Positions 34,095 to 43,234 of a stretch of 64,000 bases of DNA are shown here, one piece after another. The stretch lies in NCBI RefSeq assembly GCF_021601625.1, contig NZ_BQHR01000006.1, positions 62,001-126,000 of the forward strand. Direction: 5' to 3'. The stretch comes from Pseudomonas paraglycinae (GTDB lineage Bacteria; Pseudomonadota; Gammaproteobacteria; Pseudomonadales; Pseudomonadaceae). The notes beneath the pieces were generated by a model. That model did no database searches and was not told the origin of the DNA. It was given only the letters and a program-made list of their open reading frames with translations. Made by a program: the position numbers and the translations under genes. The first letter of the stretch is position 1. Each line of letters opens with the position of its first letter.

Positions 34095-34994
34095 ATGCGT
34101 ATGGAACGAACCACCCAACTCGGCACCCCGGCCCTGGAAAAAACCAGCGGCTGGATCAATGGCTTTATCGGCGTCGTGATCTTCAGCGGCTCGCTGCCTG
34201 CCACGCGGCTGGCGGTGCTGGAATTCGACCCGGTGTTTCTCACCGTCATCCGCGCGACCATCGCCGGCGCCCTGGCGTTGTGCCTGTTGTGGCTGTTTCG
34301 CGAACGGCGTCCGGCGCGGGATCAGTGGTTGTCGTTGCTGATCGTCGCGCTGGGCGTGGTTGTGGGTTTCCCGTTGTTAACGGCCCTGGCGCTGCAATAC
34401 GTGACGTCGGCGCATTCCATTGTGTTTGTAGGGCTGCTGCCGCTGGCGACGGCGATTTTCGGCGTGCTGCGCGGCGGTGAGCGGCCGCGTCCGGTGTTCT
34501 GGATTTTTTCGGTGCTGGGCAGTTCGCTGGTGGTCGGTTTTGCTATCTCACAAGGCCTGACCGCCTCGCCCACCGGTGATCTGCTGATGCTGGCAGCGAT
34601 CCTCGCCTGCGGCCTCGGTTACGCCGAAGGCGCAAAACTGTCGCGCACCCTCGGCGGCTGGCAGGTGATCTGTTGGGCGCTGGTACTGTCGTTGCCGGTG
34701 ATGGCCGTGCTGAGCGTATGGCTGGCGCCCGCCTCGTTCAGCGGTATCAGCGTGTCGGCGTGGGTTTGCCTCGCGTACGTTTCGCTGTTCAGCATGCTGA
34801 TCGGTTTTGTGTTCTGGTATCGCGGGCTGGCTCAGGGCGGGATTGCGGCGGTCGGGCAGCTGCAATTGCTGCAGCCGTTTTTCGGCCTGGCACTGGCCGC
34901 GACCTTGCTGCATGAACATGTCAGCGTGAGCATGCTGGTGGTGACGCTGGGGGTGATCCTGTGCGTGGCCGGGGCGAAGAAATTCGCCAAATAG
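34095..34994 (+). CDS. EamA-family (DMT superfamily) exporter
   Basis: The 299-residue protein has ten hydrophobic helices in two EamA repeats. Such carriers export amino acids or related metabolites. It lies head to head with a MocR regulator 83 bases away. The ATG at 34095 (MRMERT) or 34101 could start it; neither has a strong ribosome binding site. Confidence 0.88.
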   Translation: MRMERTTQLGTPALEKTSGWINGFIGVVIFSGSLPATRLAVLEFDPVFLTVIRATIAGALALCLLWLFRERRPARDQWLSLLIVALGVVVGFPLLTALALQYVTSAHSIVFVGLLPLATAIFGVLRGGERPRPVFWIFSVLGSSLVVGFAISQGLTASPTGDLLMLAAILACGLGYAEGAKLSRTLGGWQVICWALVLSLPVMAVLSVWLAPASFSGISVSAWVCLAYVSLFSMLIGFVFWYRGLAQGGIAAVGQLQLLQPFFGLALAATLLHEHVSVSMLVVTLGVILCVAGAKKFAK

Positions 34995-34997
34995 TTT

Positions 34998-35819
34998 TCA
35001 GCTCGCGCCGGATTTCCATTCTCGCGGGCTGAGTCCGGTCTTGCGCCGAAACGCCCGGGCCAGCGCCGACGGACTTTCATAACCGACCTCTTCGGCGATC
35101 AACGCAATCGGCCGTCCCTCACGCAGGCGTTTCTGCGCGAGGCTGATCCGCCAGCTCACCAGATAATCCACCGGCGTCTGCCCCACCACCCGCCGGAAGT
35201 GTTCGGCGAAACCGGCGCGGGACAGATTGGCGGCACTCGCCAGCTCGGCGACACTCCAGGCCTTGGCCGGCTGGTCGTGCATCAGGTTCAAGGCTCGGGA
35301 AATCTTCGGATCGGCCAGCCCGGCCATCATGCCCGGCTGCTGGTTGCGACTGCTGATTAAATGGCGCAACAACAGAATCACCAGCAATTCGAACAATCGG
35401 TCCATCACCGCTTCGCGCCCGCAGTGTCCGTCGAAAGCTTCTTTGAACAGCCACTCCAGGGTGTTGGCCATTTCCGGGAGGTCGGCGAGTTTCAGCACCA
35501 GATAATCCGGCAGCGCTGCCGCCAAAGCATTGCCCGCACCGCCGTCGAAGGTCAGCGAAGCGCACACCAGTTGCGTGCCCATGCCTTCATCGGCGAACAA
35601 GCGATGGGCCATGGGACGGGGGAAAAAGATCAGGGTCGGTTCGTTGAGCGAAATTTCAGGATCACTCCCGGGTTTGAGCAACAGCTCCCCCGCCTGCAAC
35701 AGGTGCACATGCCCGCACACCTGATCGCCGCCGTAGGCGCTCACCCCGCAGAACGTGCCGCTGTGGAAGGTGCCGGCATTGACGCCGAAGTGGCTGAGCA
35801 ACGTAGAAAGGCGATCCAT
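34998..35819 (-). CDS. AraC-family regulator
   Basis: The 273-residue protein has an N-terminal cupin-type sensor (AraC_binding_2 pattern, MDRLSTLLSHFGVNAGTFHS) and a C-terminal double helix-turn-helix ending RAFRRKTGLSPREWK. Related regulators govern genes for carboxymuconolactone decarboxylase-like or oxidoreductase proteins, and here the divergent neighbour is an AhpD-like gene. Confidence 0.9.
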   Translation of the reverse strand: MDRLSTLLSHFGVNAGTFHSGTFCGVSAYGGDQVCGHVHLLQAGELLLKPGSDPEISLNEPTLIFFPRPMAHRLFADEGMGTQLVCASLTFDGGAGNALAAALPDYLVLKLADLPEMANTLEWLFKEAFDGHCGREAVMDRLFELLVILLLRHLISSRNQQPGMMAGLADPKISRALNLMHDQPAKAWSVAELASAANLSRAGFAEHFRRVVGQTPVDYLVSWRISLAQKRLREGRPIALIAEEVGYESPSALARAFRRKTGLSPREWKSGAS

Positions 35820-35953
35820 GACTGATTCTCGCAAGGACAGGTTTGGACGATCTGTCGCATATCCTCGACGATTTGCACCCAAAGCACCAGCCGCGCTCCG
35901 TAGCATTCACTCCATCCCCGGCGCACTTCGCACCGGAATTTCGGAGAATCACC

Positions 35954-36472
35954 ATGAGCCGCATCGCCCCTCTCAGCCTCGAAACCGCCACCGACGCCAC
36001 TCGCCCGACACTCGAAGGCGTGCAGAAAAAAATCGGCTTCCTGCCCAACCTGTTCAAGACCCTCGCCGTCGCACCTGTCGCGCTGGATGCCTACGTGCAA
36101 ATCTCCGCCACTCTGGGCAAGACCTCACTGAGCGCCAAGGAAAAAGAGGCGGTGTATCTGGCCACCTCGCAAGTCAACGGTTGCGACTATTGCCTGGCGG
36201 CGCACACCCTGTTCGCCAGCAAGGCCGGGCTGGCAGCAGAAGAAATCATCGAAGCGCGTCACGGTCGGTTGAATGCTTTTGCCACCCTCGCCCATCAACT
36301 GACCGAAACCCGTGGTCATCTGAACGATGAGCAGATTGCCGCCGCCCGCGCTGCCGGCATCGACGACAAGAAGATCATCGAAGTGATCGCCGTCGTCGCC
36401 GCGCAAACCCTCACCAACTACCTGAACAACGTGGCGCTGACCGATATCGACTTCCCCGCCATCGATGCCTGA
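35954..36472 (+). CDS. AhpD-like (carboxymuconolactone decarboxylase family) peroxidase-related protein
   Basis: The 172-residue protein has the AhpD redox motif CDYC followed by a His (NGCDYCLAAHT, about residues 75-86), typical of the uncharacterised peroxidase-related branch. It should reduce peroxides or act as a thiol reductase. It is controlled presumably by the divergent AraC regulator 134 bases away. Confidence 0.9.
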   Translation: MSRIAPLSLETATDATRPTLEGVQKKIGFLPNLFKTLAVAPVALDAYVQISATLGKTSLSAKEKEAVYLATSQVNGCDYCLAAHTLFASKAGLAAEEIIEARHGRLNAFATLAHQLTETRGHLNDEQIAAARAAGIDDKKIIEVIAVVAAQTLTNYLNNVALTDIDFPAIDA

Positions 36473-36480
36473 CCAGTGAT

Positions 36481-36510
36481 CGGGGTCGATCTCAGTCGTG
36501 ATCGACCCCG
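36481..36510. terminator. Hairpin between convergent ahpD-like and SulP genes
   Basis: CGGGGTCGATC and GATCGACCCCG form an 11-bp stem with an 8-base loop. It overlaps the SulP stop codon and lacks a clear T-run, so it may be a stabilising or weak terminating hairpin. Confidence 0.45.
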
Positions 36511-37937
36511 GCGCGTTTCAGCAACTTCTTGCAGCGCTCGGACAGATGAAACACCTGCAACTGCTTGCCCGCCTTGGCATAGCGTTCGCGCAGGGTTTTC
36601 AGCGCGGCGATGGCCGAGTAATCGACAAAGCTCAGGTGCCGGCAATCCAGCGTCACCCGTTGCGGGTCACTGGCCGGGTCGAACTGATTGAGGAACGGCG
36701 TGGTCGAGGCAAAGAACAGCGTACCGTGCAGGCGATAGAGTTTGCTGCCGTCCGCTTCCAGATGTTCATCTGCGTACAGCTCGCGCGCTTGCTGCCAGGC
36801 AAAATTCAGCGCGGCAATGATGATCCCGCACAGCACCGCCGTGGCCAGATCGGTGAACACCGTGATGGTGGTTACCGCGATGATCACCAGCACATCGTTG
36901 AGCGGCACTTTGTTCAGCACCCGCAACGAGGCCCAGGCAAACGTCTGCTGCGACACCACGAACATCACGCCCACCAGCGCCGCCAGCGGAATCCGCTCGA
37001 TCAGCGGCGACAGAAACAGAATGAACAGCAGAATCAAAACCCCGGCCACCACCCCGGACAAACGCCCGCGCCCGCCGGAACTGAGGTTGATCACGGTCTG
37101 ACCGATCATCGCGCAACCACCCATGCCGCCGAAGGCACCGGAGACTACGTTTGCCGCACCCAACGCCACGCATTCGCGATCCGGATAGCCACGGGTTTCG
37201 GTGATTTCGTCGGTGAGGTTGAGGGTCAGCAGGGTTTCCAGCAGGCCGACCAGCGCCATCAGAATCGCGTAAGGCGCGATGATGCGCAGGGTGTCCAGCG
37301 TCCACGGGATGTCCGGCAGCGCGAAGGTCGGCAAGCCGCCGGCGATGTGCGCCATGTCGCCGAGGGTGCGGGTCGGCAGGCCGAGCAGGTAAACCAGCAA
37401 ACCGACGCCGAGAATCGCCACCAGCGCCGGCGGCACGGCGCGGGTCAGGCGCGGCAATATATATACGATGGCCATGGTCAGCAGCACCAGCCCGGTCATC
37501 AGGTACAACGGCGTGCCGCTGAGCCACTGTTCACCGCTCTTGAAATGCTCCAGTTGCGCCAGCGCGATGATGATCGCCAGACCGTTGACGAACCCGAGCA
37601 TCACCGGGTGCGGCACCATGCGCACCAGTTTGCCCAGCCGCAGCAGCCCGAACGCCATCATGATCAAGCCACCGAGCAACACCGTCGCTAACAGATATTG
37701 CACACCGTGTTGCACCACCAACGCGACGATCACCACCGCCATCGAACCGGCCGCTCCGGACACCATGCCCGGCCGGCCACCGAACAGCGCGGTCAGCGTG
37801 CAAATGATGAAGGCGCCGTACAGGCCCATCAGCGGATTGAGGTGGGCCACCAGCGCAAACGCAATGCATTCGGGCAACAGGGCAAACGAGGTGGTGAGTC
37901 CGGCCAGGACATCGGCGCGCAGACGAATCGGTTTCAT
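36492..37937 (-). CDS. SulP-family anion permease with C-terminal STAS domain
   Basis: The 481-residue protein has 10-12 hydrophobic helices of the SulP fold (opening LRADVLAGLTTSFALLPECI, with GAFGGMGGCAMIGQTVINLSS in the middle) and a cytoplasmic STAS domain from about residue 400 (LDCRHLSFVDYSAI). It imports sulfate, bicarbonate or another small anion. No carbonic anhydrase gene is adjacent, so the substrate stays open. Confidence 0.9.
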   Translation of the reverse strand: MKPIRLRADVLAGLTTSFALLPECIAFALVAHLNPLMGLYGAFIICTLTALFGGRPGMVSGAAGSMAVVIVALVVQHGVQYLLATVLLGGLIMMAFGLLRLGKLVRMVPHPVMLGFVNGLAIIIALAQLEHFKSGEQWLSGTPLYLMTGLVLLTMAIVYILPRLTRAVPPALVAILGVGLLVYLLGLPTRTLGDMAHIAGGLPTFALPDIPWTLDTLRIIAPYAILMALVGLLETLLTLNLTDEITETRGYPDRECVALGAANVVSGAFGGMGGCAMIGQTVINLSSGGRGRLSGVVAGVLILLFILFLSPLIERIPLAALVGVMFVVSQQTFAWASLRVLNKVPLNDVLVIIAVTTITVFTDLATAVLCGIIIAALNFAWQQARELYADEHLEADGSKLYRLHGTLFFASTTPFLNQFDPASDPQRVTLDCRHLSFVDYSAIAALKTLRERYAKAGKQLQVFHLSERCKKLLKRAGVDHD

Positions 37938-38111
37938 GGCTTACCTGACAGAGCGGCCGACAGGCGCGGCCGCATGCATTGGCGCAAAAGAGCGCCGCGG
38001 AAAAAGAGGGTTGCGGATGTTACGCAAATGCACCGGCGTGGGCTAGCAATCGCTGACAGGAACGGGTTGGCGCTCTATGCTTGCGCGCTTCATCGATCAA
38101 CGGGTTTGAAC

Positions 38112-38411
38112 ATGTCACCGCTATCCACTCGCGAAGTCTGCCAGCGCTTGCGCGATGCGGCGTTGGAGGTTTGCGCGCTACAGCGTATTGCGCAGGAATC
38201 CGGGCCCGGCCAGATCTCGGTCGAGATCGACGGCTGGCAGCTGTTGCTCGACTTTGACGGTCAGCGCCTGCACCACTGCCTGCAATGCCGCTGCCCGGAA
38301 GATCGGGTGTGGCGACTCGACACGACTCAGCGTTTCGGCACCGACCCGGTCAGCCTGCTCAGCACCTGGGAGCTGGCGCAGATCGAGCGGTTGCTGGCTC
38401 AGGTCGGCTGA
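38112..38411 (+). CDS. Conserved hypothetical protein, Pseudomonas type
   Basis: The 99-residue product (MSPLSTREVCQRLRDAALEV) is predicted mixed alpha/beta, with Cys residues at CLQCRCPED that could bind a metal. There is no signal or membrane segment. I recognise it only as a conserved small Pseudomonas protein. It converges on a GNAT gene 7 bases away. Confidence 0.7.
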   Translation: MSPLSTREVCQRLRDAALEVCALQRIAQESGPGQISVEIDGWQLLLDFDGQRLHHCLQCRCPEDRVWRLDTTQRFGTDPVSLLSTWELAQIERLLAQVG

Positions 38412-38418
38412 GACCGGA

Positions 38419-38877
38419 TCACCCCTGCCGCAAGTCCAGCAGGTAGGTGTAATAGCCAGTGTCACGTATCCAACCGAGTGATTCGTACAAACCCTGGGCT
38501 GTGAAATTGTCGGTGGCGGTTTCCAGCACCAGGCCCTTGGCGCCGGTTTCGATGGCAAAGTCGCGGGCGGTGTTCATCAATAATCGCCCCACTCCACGGC
38601 CCCGGGCGGCTGGCGTAGTGAACAGATCGCTGAGCAGCCAGGTGCGATGGGCGTCTATCGAAGAAAACGTCGGGTATAGCTGGACGAATCCAAGCGCCTC
38701 ACCGCTTTCATCCTCAACCAGAAAAATCGCCGATTCATTGCCGGCCATGCGTTCGGCGATGAAGGCCCGCGATTGCTTGAGATTTGACGGCTGGCCATAA
38801 AAACCGCGATAGCCGTCGAACAGCTTCGCCACCGCGTCGAGGTGAATCGTCGTGGCGCGCAGTGCCTGAAGGGTCAT
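38419..38877 (-). CDS. GNAT-family N-acetyltransferase
   Basis: The 152-residue protein has the complete GNAT core with acetyl-CoA motif AARGRGVGRLLMNTARDFAI (about residues 84-103). The ATG at 38877 follows AGGAAAG with good spacing; an in-frame GTG two codons earlier would touch it. The substrate is unknown. Confidence 0.86.
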   Translation of the reverse strand: MTLQALRATTIHLDAVAKLFDGYRGFYGQPSNLKQSRAFIAERMAGNESAIFLVEDESGEALGFVQLYPTFSSIDAHRTWLLSDLFTTPAARGRGVGRLLMNTARDFAIETGAKGLVLETATDNFTAQGLYESLGWIRDTGYYTYLLDLRQG

Positions 38878-38944
38878 TGTCACTTTCCTGAGGTTACTGA
38901 AATTGAAACCAGCATAGCGCTGAGGAGCGAGTTCGCTGGCTTAA

Positions 38945-38970
38945 TCGCTATATAGTTTTGTATATTGCGA
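38945..38970. promoter_or_regulatory. AT-rich palindromic operator/promoter of the TetR gene
   Basis: TCGCTATATA (38945-38954) and TATATTGCGA (38961-38970) are inverted arms with one mismatch. It ends 7 bases before the TetR start and overlaps the likely promoter, so self-repression is expected. Confidence 0.65.
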
Positions 38971-38977
38971 ACCCGAA

Positions 38978-39643
38978 ATGGCCAGACCCTCCATGCCGTC
39001 CATGAGTAGCATCCGCGCACGCAACCAGCAACTGATCCTGGCCGCCGCCAGTGAAGAATTCGCCGCCAACGGCTTCGACGCGACCCAGACCCGCGACATC
39101 GCCGCCCGCGCCGGTGTGCCCAAGGCCAATCTTTATTACTACTTCCAGAGCAAGGAAAACCTCTACGGCAAAGTGCTGCTCGGCTTTGTCGAACCGTTGC
39201 TGGAAGCCTCGGCGGTGCTGCGCGAAAGCGACGACCCACTGATTGGCCTGCGCGCCTACGTTTCCGCCCGCATCCGCATCGCCCGCGAGCATCCGGCAAT
39301 CGCCAAGGTTTTCAGTGGTGAGTTGCTGCTCGGCGGCAGCCAGTTGCCCGACGAATGCCGCGACCTGCTGCACGGCGAAGCCCGGCGCAATGTCGAGTGC
39401 CTGCGCAGCTGGATCGACCGCGGGCTGCTGGCGCCGGTGGATCCCGAGCATCTGATGCTGTTTATCTGGTCGGCGACGCGCACCTATACCAACATTGGCT
39501 GGCAGATGGGGCGCATCACCGGACGGGAGGTGCCGCAGGATGAGGATTATGCGGTGGCGGCGGAGACGATTACGCGGTTGGTGCTGGAGGGGGTAGTGGC
39601 ACCGCGGGCGGGGGAAATCCGCGGCGTACTGTTTGCGACTTGA
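38978..39643 (+). CDS. TetR-family regulator
   Basis: The 221-residue protein has a TetR helix-turn-helix (ASEEFAANGFDATQTRDIAA, VPKANLYYYFQSKENLY) and a C-terminal domain like that of RutR/YcdC-type repressors (SGELLLGG, LFIWSATRTYTNIGWQM). It overlaps no partner gene, so its targets beyond itself are unknown. Confidence 0.88.
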   Translation: MARPSMPSMSSIRARNQQLILAAASEEFAANGFDATQTRDIAARAGVPKANLYYYFQSKENLYGKVLLGFVEPLLEASAVLRESDDPLIGLRAYVSARIRIAREHPAIAKVFSGELLLGGSQLPDECRDLLHGEARRNVECLRSWIDRGLLAPVDPEHLMLFIWSATRTYTNIGWQMGRITGREVPQDEDYAVAAETITRLVLEGVVAPRAGEIRGVLFAT

Positions 39644-39647
39644 AGCG

Positions 39648-40661
39648 TCAGGGCATGAAATCCAGCGGCAGCGCTGCTTCACCTGACCTTTGCTTGTACC
39701 AGGCCTGCATGTTGTCGGGCAATCGCGCCTTCCATTCCGGCACGTTGGTGTAGTAACGGACACGGGAATTCCCCTTGCCGTCGTAGGCCATCAGCATCAC
39801 CCAAAACCGACTGTCTGGGGCGCTCATGAAAATCGCCGTCCCTCCTATACCACGCATCCACATTTCCACAACCTGACCGTCCGGCACATCGGCACCGGGT
39901 TCGCCGATCATCATTGAACCGGATGTTTCCACCAGCACCTGGTAGTCAGCGCTAAGTAATGCGTGCAACGTCGCGTTGTCCTGAGACGAACGGGCGAAAC
40001 CAAGGCTGAGTAAATCGTATTCGATCTTCAATGGTTGCCCGGAAGCCACATAGCGACCGGCGTAGGAAACCCCCATTCCCCCACCGCAGGCGGCGTCGGA
40101 ACCATCCTGAACAACGTTCAGAATGCCGTTGATCGCGGTAAAGCTCAGCGCACATTCACCTTCAGCGTAATCGGCCTGGTTACCCTTCAGCACAGCCACG
40201 CCCTCCAGATCGCCCGAGTTACCGCCCTCTGCCGCCGAAATATCGAAAGCGATATGCCCGGCGTCGCGTTGCAGGGTATTGATTTCGGCGGCTGTCGAGG
40301 GACCATCAGGGATGAGCTGCCACGTGGCGTTCCAGTCAAAAGGTTTGGCGGCGTATTCGAGCTCGGCAATTCGCATCAGATAATTGCGGCGCAGACAGGC
40401 CAGCTGCTGGTCGCAGCCATTGCGGCTTTTCAGCCACATCCGCTGATCAGCCTTGAGGGCTTTGGGATCGGCAACTTTGGCCAGCGTCGAACGCCAGACT
40501 GCAGCCAGTTTGTCATCGAGCCCCGAGAGATGCGGGTCGGCACAAACGACTTTCTCAACCGGGCTGGAAGCGCCAGCACAGTCGAAACTGGCAGCGTGGG
40601 ACGTGGTAGCAAATACGAGACACGTCAGCAGCAAGGCGTGACGGAGATTGAAAGCGAGCAT
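39648..40661 (-). CDS. Secreted LprI/DUF1311-domain protein
   Basis: The 337-residue protein has a signal peptide (to about residue 23, SHA), then an LprI-like domain (SFDCAGASSPVEKVVCADPHLSGLDDKLAAVW, CDQQLACLRRNYLMRIAELE) with four Cys that pair in this family. A larger, unassigned C-terminal region of about 220 residues follows. LprI proteins are linked to lysozyme inhibition, but the extra domain may define another role. Confidence 0.78.
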   Translation of the reverse strand: MLAFNLRHALLLTCLVFATTSHAASFDCAGASSPVEKVVCADPHLSGLDDKLAAVWRSTLAKVADPKALKADQRMWLKSRNGCDQQLACLRRNYLMRIAELEYAAKPFDWNATWQLIPDGPSTAAEINTLQRDAGHIAFDISAAEGGNSGDLEGVAVLKGNQADYAEGECALSFTAINGILNVVQDGSDAACGGGMGVSYAGRYVASGQPLKIEYDLLSLGFARSSQDNATLHALLSADYQVLVETSGSMMIGEPGADVPDGQVVEMWMRGIGGTAIFMSAPDSRFWVMLMAYDGKGNSRVRYYTNVPEWKARLPDNMQAWYKQRSGEAALPLDFMP

Positions 40662-40770
40662 CGACAGATTCCATTCCTGAGGCGGCGGCAGTATGCCGGG
40701 CCCGGGCTATCGATGCTCTGGATTTTTCACTGGTTGTTGGCGCACAACCGGGCTCTCGCGCAAGAAAGAG

Positions 40771-41304
40771 TCAGAATGTGATCCCGGCCGCCGGCTTCAC
40801 ATCGATCCGCGCCACGGAACCGGTCAGGTGCGCCCAGTCCTTGTTGTGTTCGGCGATGATGTCTTCGGCGCTCATGTTGCCGTTGTCGATGGTGGAGTGC
40901 GCATCGGCCGCCAGTTCCACGTCGTAGCCCAGTTGATGGGCCTGACGCACGGTGGCGTTGACGCAGTAATCGGTTTGCAGGCCGCAGATCACCAGGCGGT
41001 CGAAGTCTTCGCGGGGGATCAGTTTCTGCAGATTGGTCTGGTAGAACGAGTCGTTGGCAGTCTTGTCGACGCGCAGATCGCCGGGCGCGGTGGCCAGGCC
41101 GTCAGCCAGTTGCCAGCCCTCGGCACCGTGGGCGAACGGGCTGTCCTTTTCGTTGTGCTGAATCAGCACCACCGGCACACCCGATTGACGCGCGCGGGCG
41201 CTGAGGCCGTTGATGGTATCGATCACCCGTTTGATGTCGTGGCATTCGTATTCGCCTGTGCACAGGGCGCGCTGGACATCGATGATCAGCAATGCGGTGG
41301 TCAT
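40771..41304 (-). CDS. Isochorismatase-like cysteine hydrolase
   Basis: The 177-residue protein has the family triad: Asp in LLIIDVQ (residue 9), Lys in VDKTANDSF (about 80) and Cys in QTDYCVNATV (about 113). It hydrolyses amides or carbamoyl-like bonds; nicotinamidase-type activity is possible but not shown. It lies downstream of the gamma-glutamyltransferase gene on the same strand. Confidence 0.87.
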   Translation of the reverse strand: MTTALLIIDVQRALCTGEYECHDIKRVIDTINGLSARARQSGVPVVLIQHNEKDSPFAHGAEGWQLADGLATAPGDLRVDKTANDSFYQTNLQKLIPREDFDRLVICGLQTDYCVNATVRQAHQLGYDVELAADAHSTIDNGNMSAEDIIAEHNKDWAHLTGSVARIDVKPAAGITF

Positions 41305-41370
41305 GGTGAGCCTTCCTTGATCGGTCCTTGAGACAGGGGCGGACGTGTGCCCGCCCCCTTTTTACTCTGC

Positions 41371-43098
41371 TCAGTAACCCAATGACAACCCGGTGTTGCG
41401 CCGTGGATCGTTGGCGCCGTAGAAGCGGTTCTTGCCGACCGGTTTACCACCCAGCGACGGTGCACCGACCAGAATCGCGGCGATGTGGTTGGCGTCCTGC
41501 GGGCCCGCAAACTTGTGACCCCAGCTCTCGAGAATCTTCTTCGTGTCGGGGCTGGCGGCGAAGTCTTCGAGGTTGGTTTCCTCCGGCATCCACTGCTGGT
41601 GGAAACGCGGCGCGTCGACCGCTTCCTGCAGGCCCATGCCGTAGTCGATGACGTTGAGCATGGTCAGCAGGGTCGCGGTGATGATGCGACTGCCACCCGG
41701 CGTACCGACCACCATCACCACTTTGCCGTCCTTGGTGACGATGGTCGGGCTCATCGAAGACAGCGGCGCCTTGCCGGGAGCGATGGCGTTGGCTTCGCCC
41801 TGCACCAGGCCGTACATGTTCGGCACGCCGACCTTGGAGGTGAAGTCGTCCATTTCATCGTTGAGGATCACCCCGGTCTTGCTCGCCATCACGCCCGCGC
41901 CGAACCAGTCGTTGAGGGTGTAGGTGACCGATACAGCGTTGCCCCACTTGTCGACGATCGAATAGTGCGTGGTGTTGCTACCTTCATGGGGCGCGACGCC
42001 GGGTTTGAGTTCCGCCGACACACCGGCCTTCTGCGGCTGGATCGCGTTACGCAGCTTGGTCGCGTAGTTCTTGTCCAGCAGGTGTTCGATCGGATTCTTC
42101 ACGAAATCCGGGTCGCCCAGATAGCTGTTGCGATCCACGTACGCATGGCGCATTGCCTCGATCTGGTAGTGCATGCCCTGAGCCGAATGGAAGCCCAGAT
42201 CCTTCATCGGATAGCCTTCGAGGATGTTCATGATCTGGCAGATCACGACGCCGCCGGAGCTTGGCGGCGGTGCGGACACAACGTGATAGCCGCGATAGTC
42301 GCACTCCACCGGGGCCAGTTCACGGGTCTTGTACTTGTCGAGATCGGCCTGGGTGATGATGCCCTTGTTGGCCTGACTGGACGTGACGATGGCGTCGGCC
42401 ACCCAGCCTTTATAGAAACCGTCGGCGCCTTTTTCGGAAATGGTGCGCAGGGTTTTGCCCAGGTCCTTCTGCACCAGTTTCTGCCCGACTTGCATCGGCT
42501 CACCGTTGCTCAGGAAGATCGCACCGGAATCCTTGATGTCCTTCTTGAACACGTCAGTGGCGTATTCCAGCAGCTCGACGTCGCCCTGCTCCAGTTCGAA
42601 CCCGTCTTCGGCCAGTTTGATGGCCGGGGCGATCATTTCCTTGCGCGGTTTGGTGCCGTACTTGCTCAGCGCCAGCTCCATGCCGGACACAGTGCCCGGA
42701 ACGCCGACCGCGAGGTGGCCACGGGTACTCAGGTCCGGAATGACGTTGCCGTCCTTGTCGAGGTACATGTTGGCCGTCGCGGCCAGCGGGGCTTTTTCGC
42801 GGAAGTCGAGGAAGGTCTTGCGCCCGTCCGCCAGTTGAATGGTCATGAAACCACCACCACCGAGGTTGCCCGCCGCCGGGTAAACCACCGCCAGTGCATA
42901 GCCCACGGCGACCGCCGCATCCACCGCGTTGCCGCCACTTTTCAACACGTCGACACCCACGTGAGTGGCCAGGTGCTGGGCGGTGACCACCATGCCGTTT
43001 TCGGCAGCAACCGGGGCAACCGAGGCGGCGTGGGCCATGAGGCAGCTGAGCGCCAATGAGGTCGCAATCAGCGATTTGGCAAAAGGTTCGTACTTCAT
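41371..43098 (-). CDS. ggt: Periplasmic gamma-glutamyltransferase
   Basis: The 575-residue protein has a signal peptide (to about residue 25, MAHA) and full GGT architecture: large-subunit opening NGMVVTAQHLATHVGVDVL, autocatalytic cleavage before the nucleophile Thr in GSNTTHYSIVD, the oxyanion/glutamate site APLSSMSPTIV and GTPGGSRIITA. It cleaves glutathione and other gamma-glutamyl compounds in the periplasm. The ATG at 43098 begins the signal peptide; the longer frame is dismissed. The gene is divergent from ogt. Confidence 0.92.
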   Translation of the reverse strand: MKYEPFAKSLIATSLALSCLMAHAASVAPVAAENGMVVTAQHLATHVGVDVLKSGGNAVDAAVAVGYALAVVYPAAGNLGGGGFMTIQLADGRKTFLDFREKAPLAATANMYLDKDGNVIPDLSTRGHLAVGVPGTVSGMELALSKYGTKPRKEMIAPAIKLAEDGFELEQGDVELLEYATDVFKKDIKDSGAIFLSNGEPMQVGQKLVQKDLGKTLRTISEKGADGFYKGWVADAIVTSSQANKGIITQADLDKYKTRELAPVECDYRGYHVVSAPPPSSGGVVICQIMNILEGYPMKDLGFHSAQGMHYQIEAMRHAYVDRNSYLGDPDFVKNPIEHLLDKNYATKLRNAIQPQKAGVSAELKPGVAPHEGSNTTHYSIVDKWGNAVSVTYTLNDWFGAGVMASKTGVILNDEMDDFTSKVGVPNMYGLVQGEANAIAPGKAPLSSMSPTIVTKDGKVVMVVGTPGGSRIITATLLTMLNVIDYGMGLQEAVDAPRFHQQWMPEETNLEDFAASPDTKKILESWGHKFAGPQDANHIAAILVGAPSLGGKPVGKNRFYGANDPRRNTGLSLGY

Positions 43099-43234
43099 GA
43101 GTCGGTCTCTTCTTTTTATAAGGTAGGAAAGCGCTTCAAGAGCATCAGCCAGTATGGTCGCGATTACGGTTTGCGCCTCCCCGATCCGGCAGTATGCTGG
43201 GCGCAGTTTTCGACCCCGTCCCGGAGTTTTCCCC

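Noticed and set aside
41485-43059. Long plus-strand open frame opposite ggt
   Set aside because: The minus strand encodes a full gamma-glutamyltransferase with its catalytic motifs; the opposite frame shows none.
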